From the NCBI GenBank assembly GCA_964360635.1, contig CAYHXO010000003.1, positions 1-64,000 of the forward strand: 64,000 nt of DNA. Reading direction: 5' to 3'. The translations under genes were made by a program, and so were the position numbers. Shown here in pieces: positions 47,101 through 55,334 of this stretch (the stretch's first letter is position 1; each line of letters begins with the position of its first letter). The stretch comes from CALRGE01 sp964360635. GTDB lineage: Bacteria; Patescibacteriota; Gracilibacteria; UBA1369; 2-02-FULL-48-14. The notes under the pieces were generated by a model. That model had not been told where the DNA came from. It was given only the letters and a program-made list of their open reading frames with translations, and searched no databases.

Positions 47101-48213
47101 TCAACTGACACTTCAACTCTATTCAATGTTAGCGCGACCGGATACGACGATTACGAAGGCGACTTTGCAACTGAAGGTACTTTAGATGCAGAAGGTTATG
47201 TTACGGTAGATGTAACTTTGACAACAACTACAGGTGAAACGAGCACTGAAACAACTGTAGAAGAAACTGCCACTGAGGTAGATGCAGACGGCGACACTTA
47301 CACGAGTGCAAACGATTGTGATGATACTGACGCAACAGTTTACGACTATCAAACATACTACCTTGACGCAGATTCCGACGGTTACGGGGATGCTTCAACA
47401 TACGTTTCACAATGTACAATGACTGCTCCAACAGGCTATGTAACTAATAGTACTGATGACAGCGATGTAGTTGAAGAAACCACATCCGAAGAGGCTACGG
47501 TTGAAGAAGAAGTTGCTACTGAAACTGAAGAGACAGACTCAAGTTCAGCTGACACAACAGATACAAGCACAAGTGACGACGATTCGGACGACACATCCAG
47601 CAGTGCATCAGCAACAAAATCTGAAATTCTATCTGATCCGGATTACGTTTGTACAAGTCCATTCTACGACATTATCGGGCATTGGGGCAGTGATTCAATT
47701 TGCCGACTATATAAAGCTGGTATTGTTAGCGGGAAAACAGCTACAACATTTGCACCAAACGACTATATTACTCGTGCCGAATTTCTAAAAATCGCATTAG
47801 GAAATGCAGGATACACGATAGAGGATGCAACAGGTTTGAGCGAAACAATGTTAGACGTTTCTGACAGTGATTGGTACTCACCTTGGATTAAAATTGCTGA
47901 AAACGCTGGCTTCCTTGGAAACGGAAATGTAAATTGGTATCCAAACGCATCAGGTTACAGAAAAGACCTAGTTGTTATTGCAGTAAGAATCGCTAAACAA
48001 ACCCTTTACGGATTCACACAAAGCGACATAAATTTCTCAGATGTATTCGTTAGTGATTACTTTGCCTACGCTGTGATCATAATGAACAACACAACTGTTG
48101 AAGGTACACCAATCATTAGCGGTTATACAAACGGAATATTTGGTGGAAGCTACCACATGACCAGAGCTGAAGTCAGCTCAATGATTAAATTAGCACACCT
48201 TGCTTGGTATTAA
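44167..48213 (+). CDS. Giant SLH surface protein B' (DW-LGKW module architecture)
   Basis: 1348 residues. N-terminal segment MFKKIAILMVVLSIIGGAAF followed by MLKG. After a Ser/Gly-rich stretch, two DW modules start at ~106 (EIDWDSGETTYTLGKWSL) and ~301 (EIDWNTTDEYSLGKFEV). About three domains of the Cys-pair type follow (GYYCLVSTTGSAPTYTI, GYYGCAIPLSVSIPNFTV, GFYACGIPSTDTSTLFNV). One MopE-like repeat (~1038), an acidic/Ser-Thr-rich linker and three SLH repeats (~1163-1348) close it. No promoter lies in the 7-base gap, so it probably shares the transcript of A'. Larger than B through extra middle domains. Confidence 0.8.
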   Translation: MFKKIAILMVVLSIIGGAAFMFNTAMLKGNMMIPVSDTSSGVSSGISSGLSSGISGDFSSRSYTLSTMPTTYDIEVPAATIRKVATNGTAKLTVSQYEEDSDLEIDWDSGETTYTLGKWSLATDDDIGIYIPDDSAQFYIGPTVAKTSLSSYFTDIKTNIAFGDLETDNMYELTDTSWMYLISDYDYVFTVTGIPIASKATDFANIKVAGPEVALTFSSIWAGSTDLANSPDNSQSKELTYTSNPIAFSYDETKGYSFGGYSLISTATEEPAAIVDDGTTEETEVDAILTTTETGSGDTEIDWNTTDEYSLGKFEVTSTRDVTITTGDLSLSMQDTTANLSSYFDELTLKVSAVQYPDAEYLISDDEAITLSANTIYTFEITGIPKSKMSTSFSSYNGEEMRMTIESMQLTKTKTYDQSDDIAREYFSADEYDETNKEYYSNGGYTLSSAAEVEEVATDTYSNIITVTDENGSAVTTITENDFSISMSKTTISAFDDTLSADGIYAVTLTDGSSSSYTLIVSPDGYVVDGLPYNEGYGSVTIYDDQVDYSASVELDHGYSIFPVDSSGAAISDADITITDGTCTEYPATGGYYCLVSTTGSAPTYTIIADGFENFSKTFDSYRLYPVSTTITESPELTAGTSEPVEEAPDTEVTEVTGGLEFAFKELVSGIGLTAKLSTEDLHFYSSADSSTEIEATVELISAPKGKTTIGATLPEGEYNVTVSPEGYVSQELGSYTTAENVFLAVANIEKLEYGYYVHILNDANTSTVIANTVVECDSLGDGYYGCAIPLSVSIPNFTVSNSEYADYSASFITARDEADDPSETAEMNLGDSSPLTGDDWVIAMTVTNSIGQVVEGLTESNFDLGDQTLTAVEDLLDGNYYLYVENEDSYSIDIIATGYVTNSNTYNSVSFADYIVDTTNISTEVTLEFTHYLRLLDSIGEIITGGTITAGDGSAVSCLDFSTLTTDYDGFYACGIPSTDTSTLFNVSATGYDDYEGDFATEGTLDAEGYVTVDVTLTTTTGETSTETTVEETATEVDADGDTYTSANDCDDTDATVYDYQTYYLDADSDGYGDASTYVSQCTMTAPTGYVTNSTDDSDVVEETTSEEATVEEEVATETEETDSSSADTTDTSTSDDDSDDTSSSASATKSEILSDPDYVCTSPFYDIIGHWGSDSICRLYKAGIVSGKTATTFAPNDYITRAEFLKIALGNAGYTIEDATGLSETMLDVSDSDWYSPWIKIAENAGFLGNGNVNWYPNASGYRKDLVVIAVRIAKQTLYGFTQSDINFSDVFVSDYFAYAVIIMNNTTVEGTPIISGYTNGIFGGSYHMTRAEVSSMIKLAHLAWY

Positions 48214-48253
48214 TAAAAATGCTATTCTCCACGCGTTGGAATTAATAGTATAA

Positions 48254-49918
48254 ATGCCTACAAAATATATATTTGTCACTGGCGGAGTTTGTTCGAGTTT
48301 AGGCAAGGGTATTGCCACAGCCTCAATCGGCGCTCTACTTAAAGCTGCAGGTTTCAAGGTTTTCACGATGAAACTTGATCCTTATTTGAACGTAGATCCG
48401 GGCACAATGAGTCCATTTCAACACGGAGAAGTTTATGTTACAGAAGATGGTGCTGAAACAGATTTGGATTTAGGTCATTACGAACGCTTCATTGATGAAA
48501 ATTTAAATGAAATGTCTTCTGTTACTACCGGAAAAATCTACACTGAAGTTTTAGGCAAAGAACGCCGAGGCGATTATTTGGGTGGAACAATTCAGATCAT
48601 TCCTCACATTACAGAATCAATTAAAGGAAGAATTACAAAAGCTGCAAAAGCAAGTGGTGCGAAAATTGTAATGATTGAAATTGGTGGAACGGTTGGAGAT
48701 ATTGAAGGACTTCCCTATTTAGAGGCAATTCGTCAGATGCGTCACGAGTTTGGAAAAGAGAACACATTATTTGTTCATTTAACACTCCTTCCCTACTTAA
48801 AAGCTGCAAAAGAGTTAAAAACTAAGCCGACGCAAGCGTCGGTACGTGAACTTCGATCCATTGGTATTCAACCTGATATTATCTTAACACGTGCGGATAA
48901 AAATATTTCTACTGATATTCTCGAGAAAATCTCCCTTTTCTGCGACGTAGAAAAAAATTGTGTAATTCCCGCCGTAACCTGTAAATCAATCTACGAAGTT
49001 CCACTGAACTTTAATCAATATAAACTTGCAGAATTAGTGGCGCAAAAACTTCACCTTGGAAACGTGACTCCAATGCTTGAAGACTGGGAGACTTTAGTTT
49101 CAAAAATTCAGGCGAAGCGAGATTTGGTAAAGATTTCTCTTGTTGGTAAATATACAAACTTAGACGATGCATACCTTTCAGTTATCGAATCATTAAAAAT
49201 TGCCTGTTATCATCAAGATCGCGAGCTCGATTTACAATGGATAGATTCGGAAAAACTCGAAACAAATGATGAAAAATCATGGGAAATGTTAAAGGCATCA
49301 GATGGAATTCTTGTTCCGGGTGGTTTTGGAATTCGTGGAATTGAAGGGAAAATTATGGCTGCGAAATATGCACGTGAAAATAAAGTTCCATATTTGGGGC
49401 TTTGCCTAGGTTTACAAATAATGACTATTGAATATGCTCGCTTTCACTTGAATGATTCAAAGCTAACTAGCGAGGAATTTGATGAAGATGCAAAATTAGC
49501 CGCAGATAAATATGTTATTAACTTCATGCCTGGCCAACACAAAAATAAAGATAAGGGCGGAACATTAAGACTTGGCGCTTATCCATGCAAATTAACAGAA
49601 GGAACTCTTGCTCATAAATTATATGGTCAAGATTTGATTTTCGAAAGACACAGGCATCGCTATGAGATTAATAATGATTATGTAAAAAGTTTAAGTGGGA
49701 CGGATTGGCAACCTTCAGGATTATTTGAGGAAGGTAATTTAGTTGAAATTGGTGAATTAAAGAATCATCCTTTCATGATTGGATCACAATTCCATCCTGA
49801 ATTTTTATCAAGACCACACAGACCACATCCACTTTTCATGGGATTCATTGAAGCAAGCAAAAAATTAAGTAAGTCAGGCACAAACAAAGTGAACTCCTCG
49901 GAAGAAATCGAGGCTTAA
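48254..49918 (+). CDS. pyrG: CTP synthase
   Basis: 554 residues. Makes CTP from UTP using glutamine or ammonia. N-terminal synthase: MPTKYIFVTGGVCSSLGKGIATASIGALL, KLDPYLNVDPGTMSPFQHGEV, EDGAETDLDLGHYERF and IGGTVGDIEGLPYLEAIRQ. C-terminal glutaminase: GILVPGGFGIRG, PYLGLCLGLQIM with the nucleophile Cys, and SQFHPEFLSRP with the His/Glu pair. All key pieces are intact. Starts 41 bases after the last surface-protein gene with no clear Shine-Dalgarno. Confidence 0.96.
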   Translation: MPTKYIFVTGGVCSSLGKGIATASIGALLKAAGFKVFTMKLDPYLNVDPGTMSPFQHGEVYVTEDGAETDLDLGHYERFIDENLNEMSSVTTGKIYTEVLGKERRGDYLGGTIQIIPHITESIKGRITKAAKASGAKIVMIEIGGTVGDIEGLPYLEAIRQMRHEFGKENTLFVHLTLLPYLKAAKELKTKPTQASVRELRSIGIQPDIILTRADKNISTDILEKISLFCDVEKNCVIPAVTCKSIYEVPLNFNQYKLAELVAQKLHLGNVTPMLEDWETLVSKIQAKRDLVKISLVGKYTNLDDAYLSVIESLKIACYHQDRELDLQWIDSEKLETNDEKSWEMLKASDGILVPGGFGIRGIEGKIMAAKYARENKVPYLGLCLGLQIMTIEYARFHLNDSKLTSEEFDEDAKLAADKYVINFMPGQHKNKDKGGTLRLGAYPCKLTEGTLAHKLYGQDLIFERHRHRYEINNDYVKSLSGTDWQPSGLFEEGNLVEIGELKNHPFMIGSQFHPEFLSRPHRPHPLFMGFIEASKKLSKSGTNKVNSSEEIEA

Positions 49919-49932
49919 ATCTCCACCACGCC

Positions 49933-51318
49933 ATGGCACAATTTGAATACACCGCTGTTAACGCAGGCGGTAAAAAACTTAGCGGCTTGATTGCCGCGGA
50001 TAATGAAGAGGAAGCGAGAAAACAGCTCGGCTCTCTGAATATTTCGCTTTTGTCGATTCAAAAAACTGCTGAAACTCCTGTTGAAACAAGCACAAAAGAA
50101 CCTGGTACAACTGCTGAGTTACCTAAATATGAATTCGAAGCATTTGATAAAAGCGGGAAAAAAGTTCTTGGAAGTATTCCGGCAAGCAGTAGATACAAAG
50201 CCTTCCAACGCTTAATTGATGAATATGGCTTCGAGGTTTCATATGTTATTCAAGCCGGAGCAACGGCAGAGGATAAAGAAAAGGCAAAACATGATGACCT
50301 TTCAGCGCTAAAAGCAGAGTACTTGGCGATGGCAAAAGAAAAAGGTGTCGGAATTGCAGCTGAAGACGCAAGTAATTTAGAATTTGAAAAAAAACGTGCC
50401 GCATTGCTAAAAAAAGTCGATTTTATCTTAAATAAGATAAAGGCGATGTTGGCTCAATATAGCGAAGATATCAAGCCTGAGAACAAAAAAATGATTCAAG
50501 AGTATGTTGATAAATTATTACGTATTAAAAGCTCCACAAATCTTGATTACATTGAGCACACTTCTGAAGAATTATTAAAGAAAGTTCAAGATCAGGAAAT
50601 ATTTCTAAATAAAGAGAAAATGTTCTCTGAGAGAAGTATAATCAAACTTGAAACTCAGAAAATGATGGCCGATCTTCACTCTGGCCCGACAAATCAAAAA
50701 GGCATCAGTGACGATTTTCAGAAAATTCAAGAAAAATTCTCAGTTTCAGATAATAAATTTTTGAAGGGCATAAGTAATTATATAAAAAAATTCCTACCAA
50801 CTCCTGAAGAAAAAGAAATCCAATCGGAAATTAATAGCGCAAACCGAGAACTTTTCATTTTTGCAAAAATATGGTTGATGTCTCCTCAAATCACAAAGCC
50901 GGAAGCATATAAAAGCCTGAAAACTGTTTGGGATGAGAGGAAAAGACTAAAAGAATCTCTTCATGCTCTCAAGAAAAAACCTACAGTAGTTGAAACGCAA
51001 GTAGTAACAGAAAGTACAAATGATAATGAGCCACTAATTCTGGAAGAAATTAATCATTTTATAGGTTGGCTTTTAAGTTTTTACCTACTTGCATATTTCA
51101 TCAGTATATACGTAATGGCTAAAAATTTCGCAAATCCGTTGCCTGAAAATTTCAATCTTTTGAATTCAAGCCTTTTAAGGTACCTTCTGCTAAGCATTTT
51201 TATTTGGTACTCAATTTTTTACATTAAATTGGAATTCTTCAAATATAAAACTTGGTTCAATACTTTTATGTTAGTTTTTGGTATAATTGTGAACGCAACT
51301 TTGATTTTTAACTTATAG
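49933..51318 (+). CDS. Membrane protein with two GspF/PilC N-domain-like repeats
   Basis: 461 residues. The start MAQFEYTAVNAGGKKLSGLI...EEEARKQLGSLNISLLSIQ matches the opening of type II secretion/type IV pilus platform proteins (GspF/PilC). A second copy lies at ~65-110 (PKYEFEAFDKSGKKVLGSIP...GFEVSYV). The usual GspF membrane domains do not follow. Instead there is a long charged helical region (~120-345) and three hydrophobic segments at ~374-394, 415-434 and 440-460. It may belong to a pilus or secretion system together with the prepilin peptidase at 18468, or have reused the domain. Lies 14 bases after pyrG and just before lgt. Confidence 0.6.
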   Translation: MAQFEYTAVNAGGKKLSGLIAADNEEEARKQLGSLNISLLSIQKTAETPVETSTKEPGTTAELPKYEFEAFDKSGKKVLGSIPASSRYKAFQRLIDEYGFEVSYVIQAGATAEDKEKAKHDDLSALKAEYLAMAKEKGVGIAAEDASNLEFEKKRAALLKKVDFILNKIKAMLAQYSEDIKPENKKMIQEYVDKLLRIKSSTNLDYIEHTSEELLKKVQDQEIFLNKEKMFSERSIIKLETQKMMADLHSGPTNQKGISDDFQKIQEKFSVSDNKFLKGISNYIKKFLPTPEEKEIQSEINSANRELFIFAKIWLMSPQITKPEAYKSLKTVWDERKRLKESLHALKKKPTVVETQVVTESTNDNEPLILEEINHFIGWLLSFYLLAYFISIYVMAKNFANPLPENFNLLNSSLLRYLLLSIFIWYSIFYIKLEFFKYKTWFNTFMLVFGIIVNATLIFNL

Positions 51319-51319
51319 T

Positions 51320-52141
51320 ATGTTGCCTGTAATATTTGAATCTGGTTTTATTTCAATTAAAACATATTGGGTTTTTACTGTGGCGGCACTCTTAATTTCG
51401 GCATACCTTGCAGTTAACAGGTTAAAAAGACAAAGAGTAGATTTCCTTTTACTCATAAAAAGCAGCAGCTCATATGTTTTAATCCCTATAATTGTATCAA
51501 GATTAACATTTTTCATACTCAATACCGATACATATTCACCAGCACTAGACTTACGAACATTATTCAATTTGTTTTCAATCTGGGATCAAGGTTTATCAAT
51601 ATGGGGAGGAATAATAGGATTTTTCATAATTCTAACTTTCAGATTAATCAAAGCTAAAGAGGAGATCTGGAAATGGTATGACGCACTAGTCGTGCCACTT
51701 TTGATTGGCCTTGCAATTATCAATATAGGACAATTCATGGGAGGATTTGCATATGGTTCACCAACCGAATTACCTTGGGGAATTTCCTATGAACTCGATA
51801 ATGTTAAATACACAGTACCAATTCATCCAACACAAATTTACAGTCTGATAGCAATCATTTTAATTTTATGGAGCAAGAAAAAAATTCAATCCAAATCAGA
51901 ATTTTTCAAAAAAGAAGGAAATACTAGTCTTTACTTTGGCGCCACCGGTTCATTTACATTTTTTCTCCTTGAATTTCTAAGAGGCGATGATACAATCACC
52001 ATCTTAAACATAAGGCTTGATGCCTACCTATTCTTCCTTCTAAGTGCGCTTTGCACATACGTTTTATTCCATAGATATAAAGAATTTAAACACCATAAAC
52101 ATGAATCCACTGAAACTACTGGATCCGAACTACCTGTTTGA
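51320..52141 (+). CDS. lgt: Lgt-like prolipoprotein diacylglyceryl transferase, divergent
   Basis: 273 residues, about seven membrane segments. Lgt attaches diacylglycerol to the lipobox cysteine. Family pieces are recognisable: FESGFISIKTYWV, IWDQGLSIWGGIIGFF, and VPIHPTQIYSLIAI. Key positions differ from E. coli Lgt: the GRLGNFINGE signature reads IGQFMGGFAYG here (R143 becomes Gln, N146 becomes Gly), the H103 position is Trp, and the R239 region reads FFLLEFLRGDD. Lipoproteins with clear lipoboxes exist in this window (21602, 54024, 59134), so a working Lgt is expected; either this one tolerates the changes or it has another role. Confidence 0.75.
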   Translation: MLPVIFESGFISIKTYWVFTVAALLISAYLAVNRLKRQRVDFLLLIKSSSSYVLIPIIVSRLTFFILNTDTYSPALDLRTLFNLFSIWDQGLSIWGGIIGFFIILTFRLIKAKEEIWKWYDALVVPLLIGLAIINIGQFMGGFAYGSPTELPWGISYELDNVKYTVPIHPTQIYSLIAIILILWSKKKIQSKSEFFKKEGNTSLYFGATGSFTFFLLEFLRGDDTITILNIRLDAYLFFLLSALCTYVLFHRYKEFKHHKHESTETTGSELPV

Positions 52142-52517
52142 TCCAACACCAAGTCAAAGTTTTCTATACTTCTGGCCGATGATGATATTTTTTACTCTCC
52201 TATTTTTTGCGAGCTGGTATGCAAAAAAAAGAATCCACTCTCTACCAAATGCCAAAATTGCGTCTGAATTTCTAGGGCGAGTTCCAACTCGTATTCGTGA
52301 ATTTGCTATTGCCGGCCTGCTTCTCACATTCTTTAGAGATCAAGACATTCCTTGGTTTGGAATGCGTTTTGCAACAGTTCTATTGTTCGCATTAATGCTT
52401 TTCTACGCATATTCAACTTGGAAAAAATACAATGAAGGAATAGCGGCAAGAGTTAGTCACGTACAACAAAAAAAGATTGTTGATAAATATCTACCAAAAC
52501 CGAAGAAGAGAAAATAA
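52101..52517 (+). CDS. Small membrane protein of unknown function
   Basis: 138 residues from ATG 52101, which overlaps the lgt end by 41 bases. Two or three hydrophobic segments are visible (YFWPMMIFFTLLFFASWYA, ATVLLFALMLFYAYSTW) with a basic loop between them (RVPTRIREFAIAGLL) and a basic tail (KYLPKPKKRK). No family recognised. A GTG at 52044 would add 19 residues that are a shadow of lgt; I prefer the ATG. It converges on znuB with no gap. Confidence 0.6.
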   Translation: MNPLKLLDPNYLFDPTPSQSFLYFWPMMIFFTLLFFASWYAKKRIHSLPNAKIASEFLGRVPTRIREFAIAGLLLTFFRDQDIPWFGMRFATVLLFALMLFYAYSTWKKYNEGIAARVSHVQQKKIVDKYLPKPKKRK

Positions 52518-53327
52518 TTATCTTCGAACCTTAAATTTATTGAGGAGTAAACTTGCTACGAAAAATAGTAAGTTTAGCATGACAATTGTTCCTCCACTGG
52601 CTAAATCGAAATAATAGGAAATATATAAACCAGCAAAGATTGAAATTTCTGAAAAGATTATTGCAAGAATTAATGTCTTTTTAAAACCTAGACCGAACTG
52701 GAAAGCTGTTATTACCGGAATCACCATTAATGCACCAATAAGCAGAACTCCTACCGCTCTAATTGAAATTGAAACCTGTAAAGCAGCCAAAACAGCCAAT
52801 AATAGATTAAGAAATTTAACCGGCACTTTATTAACAATTGCAAGTTCCATATCAAAAGACATAAGAAACAGATCCTTGAAGAAACATAAGACCGCAAAAA
52901 TTAAAACTACTGCAAGTGTGACTATTATATAAATGTCAGTGGTAGAAACAATTGAAATACTACCAAAAAGATAATTGTATAAATTAGCATTGAAGCCATT
53001 AGTAATTGAAATTAAAACCACGGCAAGCGCTAAAGCACCGGACAAAAAAAGTGAAAGTACAGATTCAGTTAATAATTTTTTTTCCGAGCCCAATTTTTCA
53101 ATTAATATAGAAGCGATAACAGAAGCAATAATTGCGGTTAGGAAAGGATTAACATCCAAAATTAGACCAATCGCAATGCCCAAAAGCGAAACATGTGCCA
53201 GGGTATCGGCAATCAAAGAATATCTTCTCACAACTAGGAAAATTCCAATCAATGGCGCAGTTAAACCAATCAAGGCTCCTGCCACAAAAGCTCGCTGCAT
53301 GAACTCGTATTGAAAAATTTCAAGCAT
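52518..53327 (-). CDS. znuB: Metal ABC transporter permease (ZnuB-like)
   Basis: 269 residues with about eight membrane segments, typical of ABC-3 permeases for zinc or manganese. Conserved features: ALIGLTAPLIGIFLVVRRYSLIADTLAHVSLLGIAIG near the start, GSISIVSTTDIY in the middle and VGVLLIGALMVIPVITAFQFG later. It overlaps znuC by 8 bases and is last in the zur-znuA-znuC-znuB set. Confidence 0.92.
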   Translation of the reverse strand: MLEIFQYEFMQRAFVAGALIGLTAPLIGIFLVVRRYSLIADTLAHVSLLGIAIGLILDVNPFLTAIIASVIASILIEKLGSEKKLLTESVLSLFLSGALALAVVLISITNGFNANLYNYLFGSISIVSTTDIYIIVTLAVVLIFAVLCFFKDLFLMSFDMELAIVNKVPVKFLNLLLAVLAALQVSISIRAVGVLLIGALMVIPVITAFQFGLGFKKTLILAIIFSEISIFAGLYISYYFDLASGGTIVMLNLLFFVASLLLNKFKVRR

Positions 53328-54033
53328 GATTATGATTTACCAATTTAAAAGTATCTCCATAAAGTTTCTTGAGATTTTTTTCATTCATTAAATCCATTTT
53401 ATGACCACGACAAACCAAAGTTTTATTTAAACAAAAAACTGTATCAACTTCATTATTCACGACATCCAAATCATGAGAAACAAGCACGATAGTAATATTT
53501 TTTTCTTTATTTAACTTCTTTAAAATTGAATAAAATTTTGCTGTCGCGTGCGGGTCAATGCCAACAGCCGGCTCATCAAGAATTAAAATTTTTGGGTCTG
53601 AAACTAATGCTCTCGCAATAAAAACTTTCTGCACCTGACCACCTGAAAGTTCACCAATCAATTTAGCTTTTAAATCTGTAATTCCGACAAGTTTCATTGA
53701 TTCAGCAGGAGTAATATTTGAAGTTTTATTTCTTGGCAAACCGCTTCTAACAATCTCAAAAACAGTGGCCGGAAAAAAAGAAATCATTGTAGAAATTCTT
53801 TGTGGGACATAACCAATATTCATTTCCTCAGATTTTTCTATGCTGCCTTTTTTTGCCTTCAAAATTCCAAGTAAGATTCTCACCAAAGTACTTTTACCGC
53901 CACCATTTGGTCCAATTAAACCCACATACTGACCAGCCTTTAATTCAAAAGAAACAGAATCTAGAACCTTTTCATTTCCATAACTAAAACTGACATTTTT
54001 ACACTCTAGAAGTTTTTCTTGTTTTACTGACAT
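53320..54033 (-). CDS. znuC: Metal ABC transporter ATP-binding protein (ZnuC-like)
   Basis: 237 residues. Walker A GPNGGGKSTLVR (~38-49), Q-loop VPQRI, signature LSGGQVQKVFIARAL, Walker B LILDEPAVGID and the H-loop VSHDLD are all intact. Drives uptake through the permease ZnuB with substrate handed over by the binding lipoprotein. Overlaps znuA by 10 bases and znuB by 8, so expression is coupled. Confidence 0.93.
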   Translation of the reverse strand: MSVKQEKLLECKNVSFSYGNEKVLDSVSFELKAGQYVGLIGPNGGGKSTLVRILLGILKAKKGSIEKSEEMNIGYVPQRISTMISFFPATVFEIVRSGLPRNKTSNITPAESMKLVGITDLKAKLIGELSGGQVQKVFIARALVSDPKILILDEPAVGIDPHATAKFYSILKKLNKEKNITIVLVSHDLDVVNNEVDTVFCLNKTLVCRGHKMDLMNEKNLKKLYGDTFKLVNHNHA

Positions 54034-54929
54034 GAAAGTGCGGTTTTGAGATTTTTTAAATTACTATTCATAATTGTGAAATAATCTTCTCCGGTTTTTT
54101 CTTCATCATTTGTGAGTCCCTCAATAGGATTCAAAACCAAAATTTGAGCATCAGTCTCATTTGCTATTGTCTCGGTAATCTTAGAACTTAATAAGCTTTC
54201 TGAAAATACATATTTGATTCCATACTTCTCAACCAACTTAGAAATTTCGGCTATTTTCTTCGAACTAGGTTCTTCATCAGGTGAAATTCCTGAAATTGCT
54301 AACATTTCTAAACCGTATTGTTTAGCCAAATACGCAAATGCGGCATGTGAAGTAACAAAGGTTTTTGACTCACAAGTTTTAAGTCCTTCAAGAAAATTCG
54401 AATCTATGGTTTGCAACTTTGCATTTAGTGCAACATAATTATTTTCATAAAAATTCGCATTTGCAGGATCAATAGAAATTAATTTCGACTTAATTTTATC
54501 AGCTATTTTCATCATATTATTTGGATCAAGCCAGAAATGTGGATCAGCCACACCAAGCATCTCGCCATCATCTGCATATTGAGTAGCTAAAATATCAACA
54601 AAAGTAGATGTATTAATAACAGTGTGATCTGAATCAAAAGTTGAAACCAGCTGAACCGCCCATTCATCAATTCCAACTCCATTATATAAAAATAAATCCG
54701 AATCTGTAATTTGAGCAATTGTCTTACTACTAGGTTCAAAATCATGTGGTTCAACTCCACTTGGAACAACATTTACAACATTCGCTTTCTCACCTGCAAT
54801 TTGCTCAGTTAAAAATGACAAAGGGTAAAAACTGGCATAAACAGAAACTTGTTTTTCATCAATTAACGGCGCACTAGTACAGCCATAAAAGAAAGAAGCC
54901 AAAAGAACTAAAGAAATTATTTTTTTCAT
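54024..54929 (-). CDS. znuA: Zinc/manganese-binding lipoprotein (ZnuA-like)
   Basis: 301 residues from ATG 54929, whose start overlaps the Fur stop (TAATG). The signal ends in a lipobox, ASFFYGC, so the protein is lipid-anchored outside. Metal ligands expected for cluster A-I binding proteins are visible: His in VEPHDFEP, His in ADPHFWLDP, His in TSHAAFAYL, and an acidic residue near FSESLLSS. The His-rich loop of many zinc binders is absent. Zinc is favoured over manganese by the adjacent Zur-like regulator, but not proven. An ATG 18 bases upstream is less likely. Confidence 0.9.
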   Translation of the reverse strand: MKKIISLVLLASFFYGCTSAPLIDEKQVSVYASFYPLSFLTEQIAGEKANVVNVVPSGVEPHDFEPSSKTIAQITDSDLFLYNGVGIDEWAVQLVSTFDSDHTVINTSTFVDILATQYADDGEMLGVADPHFWLDPNNMMKIADKIKSKLISIDPANANFYENNYVALNAKLQTIDSNFLEGLKTCESKTFVTSHAAFAYLAKQYGLEMLAISGISPDEEPSSKKIAEISKLVEKYGIKYVFSESLLSSKITETIANETDAQILVLNPIEGLTNDEEKTGEDYFTIMNSNLKNLKTALSCQ

Positions 54930-55324
54930 TATTGGCAGGTTAAACAAGTACCAAAAAACTCAAGAGAATGTTTTTTTATTTTAAATTTTGTATCTTTTTC
55001 CAATTTTTTTTCAAAAATATCCAAATCATTATCCATATCAACTTCCTCAATTTTTTTACACTTAATGCAGTAAAGATGGTGATGATGATTTTTCGACTTG
55101 GATTCATACATATTTTTCGCATTATCTAAACGAATGTCCGTAATCAAATCTTGTGATTCTAAAAAATCCAGCTCTCGATAAACCGTCGACTTATTCACTC
55201 CCAAACTCGCCACAATCTCATCAGCTGAAACAGGTGCATTCGACTTTTCAAGTAAGTCCAAAATCGCAGCCCTTGCTTTTGTTATTCTAAAACCCTTCGC
55301 CTTGAGATCTGCTAAATTATTCAT
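54929..55324 (-). CDS. zur: Fur-family metal regulator (Zur-like)
   Basis: 131 residues. N-terminal winged helix (LKAKGFRITKARAAILDLL, NKSTVYRELDFLE) binds DNA; C-terminal dimer domain has HHHHLYCIKC (His80-83, C86, C89) and the closing CLTC (C127, C130) that together hold structural zinc. It heads the transporter set and a palindromic operator lies 11 bases before its start, so it likely represses its own operon when metal is plentiful. Zur is preferred over Fur because of the gene context. Confidence 0.88.
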   Translation of the reverse strand: MNNLADLKAKGFRITKARAAILDLLEKSNAPVSADEIVASLGVNKSTVYRELDFLESQDLITDIRLDNAKNMYESKSKNHHHHLYCIKCKKIEEVDMDNDLDIFEKKLEKDTKFKIKKHSLEFFGTCLTCQ

Positions 55325-55334
55325 GCAACGAGCT

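Larger units (their letters stand above)
34714..48213 (+). repeat. A-B-A'-B' tandem duplication of surface-protein genes
   Basis: Genes 1 and 3 share the helical N-terminal half and the Y-C-x-DLS-x-SP marker. Genes 2 and 4 share two copies each of a DW...LGKW module. All four end in SLH repeats. The order suggests that a two-gene unit was duplicated, then diverged (908 versus 1348 residues for B and B'). Confidence 0.65.
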
